The notes: generated by a model from the sequence alone, not told the origin. A stretch of DNA of 64,000 nucleotides from Termitidicoccus mucosus (GCF_038725785.1 NZ_CP109796.1:806001-870000); one strand, 5' to 3'; positions 8,743 to 18,125 are shown, counted from the stretch's first letter. Made by a program: numbers and translations.

Positions 8743-10730
8743 AAACGGGAAACCAATGGCTCCGCGCTTTTGGTGGAGGGCCGAGCTCCCGCGAGGCCGT
8801 CGTGGTTGAACGCAGCATTTTCCGGCGACGGCCTCGCGGGAGCTCGGCCCTCCATAAGTCCAGGCGCACACAGGAATGTCCGTGCAACTTTTCCAGCCTC
8901 CTCGCCGTGTTCGCGACCGTCCTCACGTTGACGGTCCCGGTGGTGCGCGCGGCGGAGATCGCCGCGGCGGATTTCGGCGTGCGGCCGGGGACGAAGGAGG
9001 ATTGCACGCAAGCGGCGCGGGCGGCATTGCGCGCGCTCATGGCCGCGCCGGACGGCGGCACGCTGGTGTTCGCGCCGGGCGAATATCATTTTTATCCGGA
9101 GCACGCGCGCCCGCTCGTGCGCTACGTCTCGAACCACGACAACAGTCGCGCGCCGCGGCGTTTTGTCTTTGACCTGAGCGGCGCGAAAGCCGTCACCATC
9201 GACGGACGCGGCGCGCGTTTCGTGATGCACGGAAACGTGACGCCGTTCTTGATCGAGGAATCCGAAACCGTGCGCGTGCGCGACATCGTCATCGACTGGT
9301 CGCCGCCGTTGCTCTACGAAGGCGAAGTGCTGGCGGCGGACGCGCGCGGCTTCGAGGTGCGCGTGCCCGCGGACGAACCGTTCGAGGTGGATGCCGGGGC
9401 GTTCGTGATTCGCGCCGACGGCGAGCGGCTGCCGATGGACTCGTGGTGCGAGTTCGCCGCGGACGGAAGCGGCCAGGCGGCGGGCTCCGGCGACACCTAT
9501 GGGTTTCGTTATCACGCGACGCAAACGGGAGCGCGCACGGTGCGCTTCGACGTGACCGGCGGCGGCGCGCTGCGGCGGCCCCCGGCGGTGGGCAATATCG
9601 TTTTCCTGCGCTGCAACCTGCGCGCCGCGCCCGCGTTTTTTCTGGAAAAATCAAAAAACGTTTCGCTGGAAGCCATCACCGTGCATCACGCGCCGGGCAT
9701 GGGATTGCTGGCGCAGCGCTGCGAGGACGTGACGCTGCGGCGCTTCTCCGTCGTGCCGAGCGAAAAGGCGGGCCGCCAGGTCTCGACCAACTACGACGCC
9801 ACGCACTTCGTCGGCTGCCGCGGGCGCGTGCTCATCGAGGACGGCGAGTTTCGCAACATGCTCGACGACGCCATGAACGTCCACGGCGTTTACCTGCAAG
9901 TCCTGCGCCGCATGGATGACCGCCGCCTGCTGGCGCGGATGGCGCATTTCCAGGCGCAAGGATTCACCGTCGTCGAGCCGGGCGACCGCGTGCGGCTGGT
10001 GAGCCAGGGCACGCTCATGCCCGCCGCCGAGGCCGTCGTCACGCGCGTGGAACGGCGCGGCCCCGACGGGCTGCTGCTCGCATTCGACGGGCCGCTCGCG
10101 GAAAAAGCGGAGCCGCTCGACGCGCTCGAAAACATCTCGTGGACCGCCGATGTGGTCTTCCGCCGCAACCGCGTCTCGGGCAACCGCGCGCGCAGCATCC
10201 TCGTGAGCACGCAGGGGCGGGTCGTGATCGAGGACAACGTCTTCAACGCCACCGGCTCGGCCATCCGCGTGTCGGGCGATGCGCGCAGTTGGTTTGAGTC
10301 CGGCCCGGTGGCCGACGTGCTCATCAAGGGCAACACGTTCCTCAACCCGATGCGCTGCGCCTACGGGCAGGCCGCCATCGACCTCGACCCGGAAGTCGAG
10401 ACGCCGCCCGGCGCGGGATTTTATCATCGCAACATCCGCATCCTCGAAAACCGCTTCCGTCTCTGCGACACCGGCGTGCTGCTCGCGCGTTCCGTGCACG
10501 GGCTGGAGTTTTCGGACAACGTCATCGACTACGCCGACGACTTCCCTGCGCTCAACCGGCAGGCGACGGCGTTCGAGCTGGTCCACTGTCGTGACGCTCG
10601 GCTGGAGCGCAACCGCATCAGCGGGCGCGCCGGCGCGGCCGTGCTCACCGCCGACCCCGCCAGCGCGGCGGCCACGCATGTCGCGCCGGGACAAGCCATC
10701 GTCGTGCGCGCGGAACCCGCGAGCCCATGA
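8739..10730 (+). CDS. GH110-like exo-alpha-1,3-galactosidase (right-handed beta-helix)
   Basis: The ORF begins with an ATGA overlap on the GH97 stop. The hydrophobic signal peptide (SLLAVFATVLTLTVPVVRAAE) appears only after about 50 residues, most of them encoded by the REPIN at 8775-8853. GTG at 8907 is the alternative start and would give a short conventional signal. The mature protein has repeated beta-helix rungs (VRVRDIVIDWS, VVIEDNVFNATGSAI, VLIKGNTF) plus the GH110-type motifs LDDAMNVHG and RSWFESG. GH110 enzymes remove terminal alpha-1,3-linked galactose. Pairing with a GH97 supports a galactan or host-glycan substrate. Family assignment is good; the start is uncertain. Confidence 0.75.
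   Translation: MKTGNQWLRAFGGGPSSREAVVVERSIFRRRPRGSSALHKSRRTQECPCNFSSLLAVFATVLTLTVPVVRAAEIAAADFGVRPGTKEDCTQAARAALRALMAAPDGGTLVFAPGEYHFYPEHARPLVRYVSNHDNSRAPRRFVFDLSGAKAVTIDGRGARFVMHGNVTPFLIEESETVRVRDIVIDWSPPLLYEGEVLAADARGFEVRVPADEPFEVDAGAFVIRADGERLPMDSWCEFAADGSGQAAGSGDTYGFRYHATQTGARTVRFDVTGGGALRRPPAVGNIVFLRCNLRAAPAFFLEKSKNVSLEAITVHHAPGMGLLAQRCEDVTLRRFSVVPSEKAGRQVSTNYDATHFVGCRGRVLIEDGEFRNMLDDAMNVHGVYLQVLRRMDDRRLLARMAHFQAQGFTVVEPGDRVRLVSQGTLMPAAEAVVTRVERRGPDGLLLAFDGPLAEKAEPLDALENISWTADVVFRRNRVSGNRARSILVSTQGRVVIEDNVFNATGSAIRVSGDARSWFESGPVADVLIKGNTFLNPMRCAYGQAAIDLDPEVETPPGAGFYHRNIRILENRFRLCDTGVLLARSVHGLEFSDNVIDYADDFPALNRQATAFELVHCRDARLERNRISGRAGAAVLTADPASAAATHVAPGQAIVVRAEPASP
8775..8853. repeat. 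REPIN, family A (GGAG head, TCCC loop)
   Basis: Two inverted copies of a REP-like unit are separated by about 23 bp. Each unit reads GGAG, then GGCCGAGC, loop TCCC, GCGAGGCC. The hairpin has outer GGCC/GGCC pairs, a tandem G-A/A-G mismatch and an inner GC/GC pair. The arms (about 28 bp each) are fully complementary. The element lies within the 5' part of the open frame of the GH110-like gene. Confidence 0.8.
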
Positions 10731-10801
10731 CGCTCTCTCCGAAAAACATCCGGTCTATCCGCCCGATTTGTCGTGTCATGCCATTTATGAACAAGCTTGT
10801 C

Positions 10802-10878
10802 CCATTGGGTAGGGCGAGGCGTCCCGCCGAGCCGCAAGCCGCCAACGGCTCGGCGGGACGCCTCGCCCTACCCAATGG
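10802..10878. repeat. REPIN, family B copy 1 (GTAG head, GTCCC loop)
   Basis: Perfect 33-bp arms begin with CCATTGGGTAGGGCGAGG and enclose an 11-bp spacer. Each arm holds GTAG, then GGCGAGGC, loop GTCCC and GCCGAGCC, again with a tandem G-A/A-G mismatch inside the stem. The core recurs at 42719-42783. It lies between the GH110-like and SGNH hydrolase genes. Confidence 0.85.
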
Positions 10879-10977
10879 CAGCTGTGGCGCCATTTTTATT
10901 CGTAAATGACGTCAGTCCCATCACTCCCATCGCACTCCCGTCCGCCCGCCGTTTTTATACTCATGCACTCATTCATC

Positions 10978-12342
10978 ATGACTGCCTCCCGCCTCCCTCG
11001 ATTCATCAGCGCCGCGTTCGCGCTCCTTTTGTGCGGAGCCATGCTTCGCGCCGCCGCGCTGCCGCCGGAGTTTTCCGCGCGCGACGGCCTGCCCAATGCC
11101 CGCGCCAAGGCACTCGCCGGCGGCCAGGTGCGCGTGGCGTTTCTCGGCGGCAGCATCACCGCCGCCAACGGCTGGCGCGTGCACACGCTGGAAATTTTGC
11201 GCGGTGTTTTTCCCAAGGCTGCTTTCACCGAAATCTATGCCGCCGTTTCCGGCACGGGCTCGAACTACGGCGCGGCGCGGCTCCAGCGCGATGTCCTCCG
11301 GCACAAACCCGACCTGCTCTTCGTCGAATTTGCCGTGAACGACAGCGGCCAGCGGACCGACGCCATCGCCGCGCAAATGGAAGGCATCGTCCGCCAGACT
11401 TGGGCGGCCTCGCCGGGCACCGACATCTGCTTCGTTTACACCCTCACGATAAACATGCTCGAACGCATCAAGGCCGGCGAATATCCGCCCTCCGCCGCCG
11501 CCATGGAAAAAGTCGCCGCGCATTACTGCATCCCGTCCGTGCAGTTCGGCGTCGAGGTGGCGCGGCGCGACGAGGCAGGCACGCTCGTTTTTCACGCCCC
11601 CTCGTCCGTGAAAGCCGACGCCGCGGGCAACGACGCGCAAGGCCGCCTCATTTTCACGCGCGACAAAACCCACCCGACCGACGCGGGCCACCGCATTTAC
11701 GCGGCCACGCTCAAACGCACGCTTCCGCCAATTCTGGAAACCGGCCGGCCCGGCCCGCATGCCATCGCCGCTCCGCTCACGGCGGACAATTGGCAGCGCG
11801 CTCAACTCGTCACCATCCCGGACTCCGCCGCCACGGCGCAGGCCGCTTCCGCATGGCGCAAACTCGCCCCCCGCGACACCGTCGCCGCGCAAGCCGGGAG
11901 CATGGCGCCGCCCATCTGGGTCGCGTTCACTCCGGGCGCCACCGCGGAATTCCGTTTCAAAGGCACGCGCATCGGGCTCATCGGCCTGAAAGGCGCCGAC
12001 AACGGGAAATTCCGCTGTTTCATCGACGGCCAGCCTGTCGCCACGGACACGCTCTTCGACTCGTTTTCCACCCCGGGCCGCCATCCGCTGAAACCGTGGT
12101 TTTTCCAGAACATGCTCTCCGATTCCGAGCACACCGTGCGCATCGAGCTTCTGGCCGAAAAAATCAACAAGGCCGCCATCATGAAAAAGGCCGGAGTCAA
12201 CGTCGCCGACCCGACGCCCGACGCCGTCACCAGCGCCGGTGCCGGGACCTCCGCCTACGACGGCCACGTGCTCTACCTGTGCGGCTTCCTGATCGTGGGC
12301 GAGCCAGTCGCCGCCCCCGTGCTCACCGCGCCGGCTCCTTGA
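10978..12342 (+). CDS. secreted SGNH/GDSL-family hydrolase (carbohydrate esterase type)
   Basis: With ATG at 10978 (alternative 10963) the 454-residue product has a signal peptide (RFISAAFALLLCGAMLRAAA). An SGNH domain follows: block I is VAFLGGSITAANGW with the serine nucleophile in GGSI, the oxyanion Asn lies in the FVEFAVNDSG region, and the catalytic Asp-His pair is in DKTHPTDAGH. A C-terminal beta-sandwich (about residues 270-454) could bind substrate. Such enzymes deacetylate xylan, rhamnogalacturonan or similar glycans. The exact substrate cannot be read from sequence. It sits among glycoside hydrolases, which supports a polysaccharide esterase role. Confidence 0.8.
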   Translation: MTASRLPRFISAAFALLLCGAMLRAAALPPEFSARDGLPNARAKALAGGQVRVAFLGGSITAANGWRVHTLEILRGVFPKAAFTEIYAAVSGTGSNYGAARLQRDVLRHKPDLLFVEFAVNDSGQRTDAIAAQMEGIVRQTWAASPGTDICFVYTLTINMLERIKAGEYPPSAAAMEKVAAHYCIPSVQFGVEVARRDEAGTLVFHAPSSVKADAAGNDAQGRLIFTRDKTHPTDAGHRIYAATLKRTLPPILETGRPGPHAIAAPLTADNWQRAQLVTIPDSAATAQAASAWRKLAPRDTVAAQAGSMAPPIWVAFTPGATAEFRFKGTRIGLIGLKGADNGKFRCFIDGQPVATDTLFDSFSTPGRHPLKPWFFQNMLSDSEHTVRIELLAEKINKAAIMKKAGVNVADPTPDAVTSAGAGTSAYDGHVLYLCGFLIVGEPVAAPVLTAPAP

Positions 12343-12469
12343 TGCACACGGGATATTCCCCGGCCCGGCGCCCCGCCTGCGCGTCAATCGGCGGTCAATC
12401 GCGTGACAGTTGCGAAAATTCGGCGGCGAACGGCTTGCGCGGACCGCGGCGCAAGGCATGCTCGTCCGC

Positions 12470-12491
12470 GGGGAGCGCATCCGCGCTCCCC
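12470..12491 (+). promoter_or_regulatory. REP-like hairpin just before the nucleotidase start
   Basis: GGGGAGCGC, loop ATCC, GCGCTCCCC form a 9-bp perfect stem with a four-base loop. It ends 11 bp before ATG 12503 and is followed by GTTTGTT. The GGAG plus ATCC loop resembles the REP grammar seen elsewhere. It could be an attenuator or a leader structure limiting initiation. Confidence 0.5.
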
Positions 12492-12502
12492 GTTTGTTCC
12501 CG

Positions 12503-14164
12503 ATGAAACATCACCCGCATTTCCCGCGTTCCGGCCTCGTCGCCCGGCTCGCGCTCGCCGTCATCCTCGGATTCTCCGCCGCGTGGCTCGCTGCCGCCGG
12601 GACAACTGTCAAGGTCACCGTGCTTTCCACCACCGATTTGCACGGCCGCGTGTATCCCGTCGATTACTACACCGGCAAGGCCGCCGAGGTCGGCCTTGCC
12701 AAGATCGCCACGCTCGTCCAGCGCGAGCGCAAGGACGACCCGGACCTGCTGCTCATCGACTGCGGCGACACCATCCAAGGCACGCCCATGGTCTATTATC
12801 ATAACCGCAGGCACAACGAGCCGACCGATCCGATGATGCTCGCGATGAACTCGCTCCGCTACGACGCGATGGTCCCGGGCAACCACGAATACAACTTCGG
12901 CCTGGCCGTGCTCCAAAAGGCGCGCTCCGAGGCCTCGTTTCCCTGGCTCTCCGCCAACACCATCGCCAAGTCCACCGGCAAGCCCGCCTACGACCCCTAT
13001 CTCGTGAAGGAAGTCCGCGGCGTGCGCATCGGCATTCTCGGCCTGACCACGCCCGGCATCCCGCGCTGGGAGGACCCGGAGCACTACGCGGGACTCGAAT
13101 TCCTCGAAACCGTCGGCGTCGCGGAAAAATACGTGCGCATCCTCCGCGAGCAGGAACACGTGGATGCGGTTGTCGTCGCCATGCACATGGGCATCGACGG
13201 CGATCCCGCGCTCGTCGAGCCCGCGAGCCCCCTGCGTCCCGCCGCCGAAAACGCCGCGCTCGCCATCGCGCGCCAAGTGCCGGGCATCGACCTGATTCTC
13301 ATGGCGCACACGCACCGCACCGTGTCCGCGCTCTCCGCCAACGGGGTGCTCCTGACCCAGGCCGGATACTGGGGCAACCATCTGGTGAAGGCGGAGTTGT
13401 TCTTTGCGCAGGAGGAATCCGGCGGATGGAAACTCCAGGCCAAGTCCGCCCGCGCCCAACCTGTCCACGCCGGCATCCCCGCCGACGAGGCCATCCTCGC
13501 GCTCATCCGCCCTTATCACGACGAGGCCCAGGCCTGGCTTGACACCAAGATCGGCGTCAGCGCGCGTGCCCTCGATGCGCGGGAAGGCTCGCTGCGCGAC
13601 ACCGCGCTCATCGACCTCATCCAGCGCGTGCAACTCGAAACCGGCCAGGCCGACGTGTCGCTCGCCGCCAACTACAACCGCAGCGCCTTCATTCCCGAGG
13701 GCGACGTGACGGTGCGCGACATCGCCGCGATCTACGTCTATGAAAACACGCTCTACGTCGTCGAAATCACGGGCGCGCAACTGAAAGCCGCGCTCGAGCA
13801 TGCCGCCGGATTCTTTCTCCCCTACGAACCCGGCAGGACGCCCGCCCAACTCATGAACCCGGAAATCCCCGCCTACAATTTCGACATGGCCGCGGGCGTC
13901 TCCTACGAGATCGACCTCCGCCGCGCGCCCGGCGACCGCATCCGGAACCTTGTTTTCAAAGGCGAGCCGCTCGCGCCCGGCCGCAAGCTCCGTCTCGCGA
14001 TCAACAACTATCGCTACAACGGCGGCGGCGGCTACACCATGCTCAAGGGCGCGCCGGTGTTGATGCGTTCCGGCGCCGAGATCCGCGACCTCATCATCGA
14101 CTGGGTGACCAAAAACAAAACCATCCCCGCCGAGCCGGATAACAACTGGCGCATCGTGCATTGA
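12503..14164 (+). CDS. secreted bifunctional metallophosphatase/5'-nucleotidase (UshA/CpdB family)
   Basis: From ATG at 12503 the 553-residue protein has a signal peptide (LVARLALAVILGFSAAWLAAAG) and the calcineurin-like metallophosphatase core. The dinuclear metal motifs are STTDLHGRVYP, DCGDTIQGTP, GNHEYNFG, AMHMGIDG and MAHTHRT. The C-terminal half is the 5'-nucleotidase substrate domain (YNRSAFIPEGDVTVRDI, NNYRYNGGGGYTML). The family hydrolyses nucleoside 5'-monophosphates or 2',3'-cyclic nucleotides in the periplasm to release phosphate and nucleosides. Which activity dominates cannot be told here. The open frame upstream of 12503 has no signal-like start. Confidence 0.9.
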   Translation: MKHHPHFPRSGLVARLALAVILGFSAAWLAAAGTTVKVTVLSTTDLHGRVYPVDYYTGKAAEVGLAKIATLVQRERKDDPDLLLIDCGDTIQGTPMVYYHNRRHNEPTDPMMLAMNSLRYDAMVPGNHEYNFGLAVLQKARSEASFPWLSANTIAKSTGKPAYDPYLVKEVRGVRIGILGLTTPGIPRWEDPEHYAGLEFLETVGVAEKYVRILREQEHVDAVVVAMHMGIDGDPALVEPASPLRPAAENAALAIARQVPGIDLILMAHTHRTVSALSANGVLLTQAGYWGNHLVKAELFFAQEESGGWKLQAKSARAQPVHAGIPADEAILALIRPYHDEAQAWLDTKIGVSARALDAREGSLRDTALIDLIQRVQLETGQADVSLAANYNRSAFIPEGDVTVRDIAAIYVYENTLYVVEITGAQLKAALEHAAGFFLPYEPGRTPAQLMNPEIPAYNFDMAAGVSYEIDLRRAPGDRIRNLVFKGEPLAPGRKLRLAINNYRYNGGGGYTMLKGAPVLMRSGAEIRDLIIDWVTKNKTIPAEPDNNWRIVH

Positions 14165-14371
14165 CTCGCCCGCCCCGCCTTGCCGCCGGACGCCGGACAA
14201 GCCCTCCGCCGTCCGGCGCCGGCGCGCCATGGCGCGCCGATATTGGAAACTCCAAATCCATCAGAATGTTGCCATGAAAGGCCGGCGTTCGTCGCATCCG
14301 CGCGGCGTAACTTTCCCCAAAATTTCCGGTCACCTTATTTTCCCGCATTGCGTCTTAACTCGCACTGTCAG

Positions 14372-14404
14372 GGACGCGGGCTTGTAAAACAGTCTCGCGT
14401 CCCA
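14372..14404. promoter_or_regulatory. inverted repeat upstream of the export operon
   Basis: GGGACGCG and CGCGTCCC are separated by about 17 bp and lie roughly 48 bp before the macA-like start at 14452. The arms are perfect. It may be an operator or a leader hairpin. The rest of the 287-bp gap (14165-14451) shows no ORF. Confidence 0.35.
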
Positions 14405-14451
14405 ATTTATTTCCATTCAACTCAACACCTTTCCCCTCTCCCGATCACTCC

Positions 14452-15849
14452 ATGGCAAAATCCAGCAAGTCCGGCGGCACCATCATCACCATCATCCTGC
14501 TCGCGGCCATCGCAGGCGGCGCATATTGGTATTGGAAGCGCAGCAACGAAAAGCCGCCCGAAATCATCACCACCATCGTCACTCGCGGCGACGTGATCCA
14601 GAGCATCACCGCCACCGGCATTCTCGAGGCGCCGACCAGCGTCGATGTGAGCTCGCAAATCTCGGGCAAGATCCTCGAGGTGCTGGTCGATTTCAATTCG
14701 CCCGTGAAGGAAGGCGATGTCCTGGCCCGCATCGACCCCGCCACCTACGAGTCGAAACACACGCAGGCCGAGGCGCAGCTCGCCAACACCCAGGCCAATT
14801 ACACCCTCACGAGCCTCAACACCGAGCGCACCCGCGAGCTCTTCAAAAAATCCCTCGTTTCGCAACAGGACCTCGACCAGGCCGAGGCGCTCCTCAAGCA
14901 GGCCGACGCGCAGCTCGCCATCCAGCGGGCCAACGTCAGCACCGCGAAAGTTGACCTCGAACGCTGCACCATCACCGCGCCCATCACCGGCATCGTCCTC
15001 GACCGCCAGACCGAGCCCGGCAAAACTGTCGCCGCCAGCCTCAACGCCCCCACCCTCTTCACCCTCATCACCGACCTCATTAAAATGCAGATCAGCGCCG
15101 ATGTCTCAGAGGCCGACATCGGGGCCATCGCCGAGGGGCAGGACGTCACGTTTACCGTGGACGCGTATCCCGAACGCCAGTTTCGCGGCAGAGTCTCCCA
15201 AATCCGCAACCTCCCCAAAACCGCGCAGTCCGTCGTCGTCTATTCCACCATCATCGAGGTGGACAACCGCGACCTGCGCCTCAAACCCGGCATGACGGCA
15301 AACGTCTCCATCATCACCGCGCGCCGCGACAATGTCCTCAAAATCGCCAACGCCGCCCTCCGCGCCCGCATCCCCGAATCCCTCCTCGACGGCGCACCCG
15401 GCGGCGGTTCCGCCTCCGAGCCCATCCTCGCCAGCCGCGAGCAAATCCAGTCGCTCATGCAGGAAGCCGGCGTCACCTTCACCCGGGGCCAGCCGATCGT
15501 CGCGGAAGATTTGGAAAAACTCAGGAAACTCGCCTCCGAACGCGGACTCGCCCTGCCCGAAAACTTCGGTTCCGGTCGTTTTCGCCGCCGCGACGGTGAA
15601 GCCTCATCCGGCGGCACCTCCGCGCGTCCGACTCCGCGCACCGTCTACATGCTCGCCAGCCCGCTGCCGAACCTGAAGATCACCTCCCGCGAAGCCCGTT
15701 TCGGCATCAGCGACGGCACCACGACCGAGGTCGTCAGCGGCCTGGAGGAAAACGACATCGTGGTGACCAACGCCTATCTTGCCGACGGCACCACCACCAC
15801 CGCGGCCGCCACCAGCAGCCCCTTCCAGCAACAACGCATCCGCCGGTAA
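14452..15849 (+). CDS. efflux periplasmic adaptor, MacA/HlyD type
   Basis: The 465-residue protein has one N-terminal membrane anchor (GGTIITIILLAAIAGGAYWYW) and a split lipoyl domain (GILEAPTSVDVSSQISGKI and later CTITAPITGIVLDR). Between these lies a coiled-coil hairpin rich in Ala, Gln and Leu (about residues 105-165), followed by beta-barrel and membrane-proximal domains (VSIITARRDNVLKI). This is the adaptor of a MacAB-type tripartite exporter linking an inner-membrane ABC transporter to an outer-membrane channel. The ATPase and permease follow directly. No TolC-like gene is in the window. The substrate is unknown. Confidence 0.88.
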   Translation: MAKSSKSGGTIITIILLAAIAGGAYWYWKRSNEKPPEIITTIVTRGDVIQSITATGILEAPTSVDVSSQISGKILEVLVDFNSPVKEGDVLARIDPATYESKHTQAEAQLANTQANYTLTSLNTERTRELFKKSLVSQQDLDQAEALLKQADAQLAIQRANVSTAKVDLERCTITAPITGIVLDRQTEPGKTVAASLNAPTLFTLITDLIKMQISADVSEADIGAIAEGQDVTFTVDAYPERQFRGRVSQIRNLPKTAQSVVVYSTIIEVDNRDLRLKPGMTANVSIITARRDNVLKIANAALRARIPESLLDGAPGGGSASEPILASREQIQSLMQEAGVTFTRGQPIVAEDLEKLRKLASERGLALPENFGSGRFRRRDGEASSGGTSARPTPRTVYMLASPLPNLKITSREARFGISDGTTTEVVSGLEENDIVVTNAYLADGTTTTAAATSSPFQQQRIRR

Positions 15850-15854
15850 CTCCC

Positions 15855-16631
15855 ATGCGCCCAGTCGTCAAACTCGAGGACATCCAGAAAACCTACAGCA
15901 ACGGTGAAATCGAGGTCCGCGCCGTGCGCGGAGTGACGCTCGATATCTATCCCGGCGAATTCGTCGCGCTCATGGGGGCGAGCGGCTCCGGCAAGTCCAC
16001 GCTCATGAACACGCTCGGCTGCCTCGACCGCCCGTCCGGAGGCAATTATTATCTCGATGGCGTGAACGTCTCCGAACTCGGCCGCAACGAGCGCGCCGAC
16101 ATCCGCAACCAGAAGCTCGGCTTCGTTTTTCAGGGCTTCAATCTCCTCTCGCGCACCACCGCGCTCGAAAACGTCGAACTGCCCATGCTCTACGGGTATG
16201 AGCGCGTCTCCGGCGCCGAGATGCGCAGCCGCGCGATGGATGCCCTCGAAATCGTCGGCCTCGCGAAGCGCTTCGACCATTATCCGAGCCAGCTTTCCGG
16301 CGGACAGCAGCAACGCGTCGCCATCGCCCGCGCCCTCGTCAACCGCCCGCAGGTCCTGCTCGCCGACGAACCCACCGGCAACCTCGACACCAAGACCTCC
16401 GTGGAGGTCATGGGCGTCTTCCAGAAACTCAACGACCAGGGCATCACCATCCTCATGGTCACGCACGAGCTCGACATCGCCCACTACTGCAAACGCAACC
16501 TCATCCTCCGGGACGGCCGGCTCGTAAGCGACATCCTTGTCCAGAACCGACTCAGCGCCGCCGAGGAAATGCGCAAACTCACCCAGGCCGAGGCCGAGGC
16601 CAAACTGCACGACGGCGACGGAGCGAAGTAA
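15855..16631 (+). CDS. ABC transporter ATP-binding protein, MacB/LolD type
   Basis: The 258-residue ATPase starts 5 bp after the adaptor stop. It shows Walker [11 protein letters not shown]-loop FQGFNLL, signature [15 protein letters not shown], Walker [12 protein letters not shown] and H-loop VTHE. The GNLD and [14 protein letters not shown] features are typical of the MacB/LolD (type VII ABC) group. Here the ATPase is a separate polypeptide from its permease, unlike the fused MacB of E. coli. With its neighbours it should power export or extraction across the envelope. Confidence 0.9.
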   Translation: MRPVVKLEDIQKTYSNGEIEVRAVRGVTLDIYPGEFVALMGASGSGKSTLMNTLGCLDRPSGGNYYLDGVNVSELGRNERADIRNQKLGFVFQGFNLLSRTTALENVELPMLYGYERVSGAEMRSRAMDALEIVGLAKRFDHYPSQLSGGQQQRVAIARALVNRPQVLLADEPTGNLDTKTSVEVMGVFQKLNDQGITILMVTHELDIAHYCKRNLILRDGRLVSDILVQNRLSAAEEMRKLTQAEAEAKLHDGDGAK

Positions 16632-16653
16632 CAAATGCCAAGAGCGAAGTAAC

Positions 16654-16779
16654 AAGTATCAAGTGACAAGTGACAAGAATCACACCATGTCCTCTTCCCC
16701 GTCCCGCCCTCTCCCGCCTCCTCGTCACGCCGCCCAAGTATCCGACATCTTGATACCTGTCACTTGATACTTGTCACTT
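16654..16779. repeat. heptad-word inverted repeat (AAGTGAC/AAGTATC)
   Basis: The left arm consists of 7-bp words AAGTATC, AAGTGAC, AAGTGAC, and the right arm is their inverse (CTTGATAC, CTGTCA, CTTGATACTTGTCACTT). About 70 bp lie between the arms. The same words recur inside the rsmA coding region at 61670-61703. The repeat fills the gap between the ATPase and permease genes. Confidence 0.75.
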
Positions 16780-16787
16780 CCCTCCCC

Positions 16788-17996
16788 ATGCGCCTCCTCT
16801 CCACCATCATCATCGCCCTCCGCGCCCTGCGCCGAAACAAGATGCGCTCCACGCTCACCGCGCTCGGCATGATCATCGGCGTCGGCGCGGTCATCACCAC
16901 CGTCAGCCTCGGCAGCGGCGCCAAGGCGACCGTCGAGGCGCAGATCGCCAGCCTCGGCCAGAACCTCATCACCGTCTTCCCCGGCAACTTCACCACCGGC
17001 GGCGTGCGCGGCGGCTGGGGCTCCGCCAGTTCGCTCACCGTCGAGGACGCAGAGTCCATCAAACTCGAGGTGCCCGGCGTGATCGGCGCCAGCCCCACCA
17101 CGCGCGATTACACGCAGCTCATCGCGGGCGGACTCAACTGGCGCTCGCTCATCCAGGGCGAATCGGCCGACTTTCCTTCCATCCGCGCCTGGCCTCTCGC
17201 CTACGGGGATTTTTATACTGATCAGGACGTGCGCACCACCGCCAAGGTATGCGTCATCGGCAACACCGTAGCCGAGCAGCTTTACCCCGGCATCGACCCG
17301 ATCGGCCAGACGCTCCGCGTGCGCAACATCCCCCTGCGCATCGTCGGCGTGCTCAGCGCCAAGGGCTTCAACGCCGGCGGGCAGGACCAGGACGACATCG
17401 TTATCATCCCCTACACCACCGCGATGAAACGCGTCACCAAGCGCGACCGCATCAGCGCCATCACCGTCCAGGCGCAGAACGAAAACGTGATGAAGCGGGT
17501 GCAGAACGACATCAACGACCTGCTCCAGCAACGCCGCAAGGGCCGCGAGCCCGACTACACCGTCGTCAACCAGATCGAGATCGCCGAGGCGGCCAACAAA
17601 TCCTCCGAGACCATGCGCATGCTCATCCTTGCCGTGGCGGTGGTGTCGCTGGTCGTCGGCGGCATCGGCATCATGAACATCATGCTCGTGAGCGTGACGG
17701 AGCGCACCCGCGAGATCGGCATCCGCATGGCGGTCGGCGCGCACGGCAAGGACATCCTGCTCCAGTTTCTCACCGAGGCCGTCGTGCTCAGCGTGCTGGG
17801 CGGCACGCTCGGCATCCTGCTCGGCTTCGCCGCCTCGCAGACCATTGCTGTCTGGAAACACTGGCCCGTGCTCGTCTCCACGCCCGCGGTCGTGGTGTCT
17901 TTCGCGTTCAGCGCGCTGATCGGCATCTTCTTCGGCTTCTATCCCGCCCGCAAAGCCGCCCAGCTCGACCCCATCGACGCGCTGCGCTACGAGTGA
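16788..17996 (+). CDS. ABC transporter permease, MacB type (FtsX-like)
   Basis: With ATG at 16788 the 402-residue protein has the four-helix MacB topology. There is one N-terminal helix (RSTLTALGMIIGVGAVITTVSLG) and a large periplasmic MacB_PCD domain (about residues 45-275, including VFPGNFTTGG and YGDFYTDQDV). Three C-terminal helices follow, with the FtsX signature GIGIMNIMLVSVTERTREIGIRMAVGA. It completes the adaptor-ATPase-permease operon. The 157-bp gap to the ATPase gene is filled with the heptad-word repeat, so transcription may still be continuous. Confidence 0.9.
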   Translation: MRLLSTIIIALRALRRNKMRSTLTALGMIIGVGAVITTVSLGSGAKATVEAQIASLGQNLITVFPGNFTTGGVRGGWGSASSLTVEDAESIKLEVPGVIGASPTTRDYTQLIAGGLNWRSLIQGESADFPSIRAWPLAYGDFYTDQDVRTTAKVCVIGNTVAEQLYPGIDPIGQTLRVRNIPLRIVGVLSAKGFNAGGQDQDDIVIIPYTTAMKRVTKRDRISAITVQAQNENVMKRVQNDINDLLQQRRKGREPDYTVVNQIEIAEAANKSSETMRMLILAVAVVSLVVGGIGIMNIMLVSVTERTREIGIRMAVGAHGKDILLQFLTEAVVLSVLGGTLGILLGFAASQTIAVWKHWPVLVSTPAVVVSFAFSALIGIFFGFYPARKAAQLDPIDALRYE

Positions 17997-18060
17997 GCGA
18001 TTGTCCAGTCCCAAAGACTATTTTCCAGAAACCGTCAGCAAATTCGCGCGGCAGCGCGCC

Positions 18061-18117
18061 GTAGCGCAGGCATCCCTGCCTGCCGTCGAAAAAGAAGGCG
18101 CGAAGCGCCGCTGACTC
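18061..18117. repeat. REP element, family F half copy
   Basis: The unit has a GTAG head, stem GCAGGC, loop ATCCCT, GCCTGC, then the inner hairpin GGCGCGAAGCGCC. Only the left half of the full family-F element (see 32665-32801 and 55896-56023) is present. It lies between the convergent permease and metW genes. The left flank GCGCGGCAGCGCGCC is shared with the copy at 43624. Confidence 0.75.
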
Positions 18118-18125
18118 TCGCCCCC

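Noticed and set aside
6865-8871. 668-codon open frame on the minus strand opposite the GH97 gene
   Set aside because: It is a GC-driven shadow; its translation is Arg/Ala/His-rich with no domain, while the plus strand encodes a clear GH97.
10906-10977. Upstream start for the SGNH hydrolase at 10906
   Set aside because: It would add a polar Pro/Ser-rich stretch before the signal peptide; ATG 10978 or 10963 gives a normal one.
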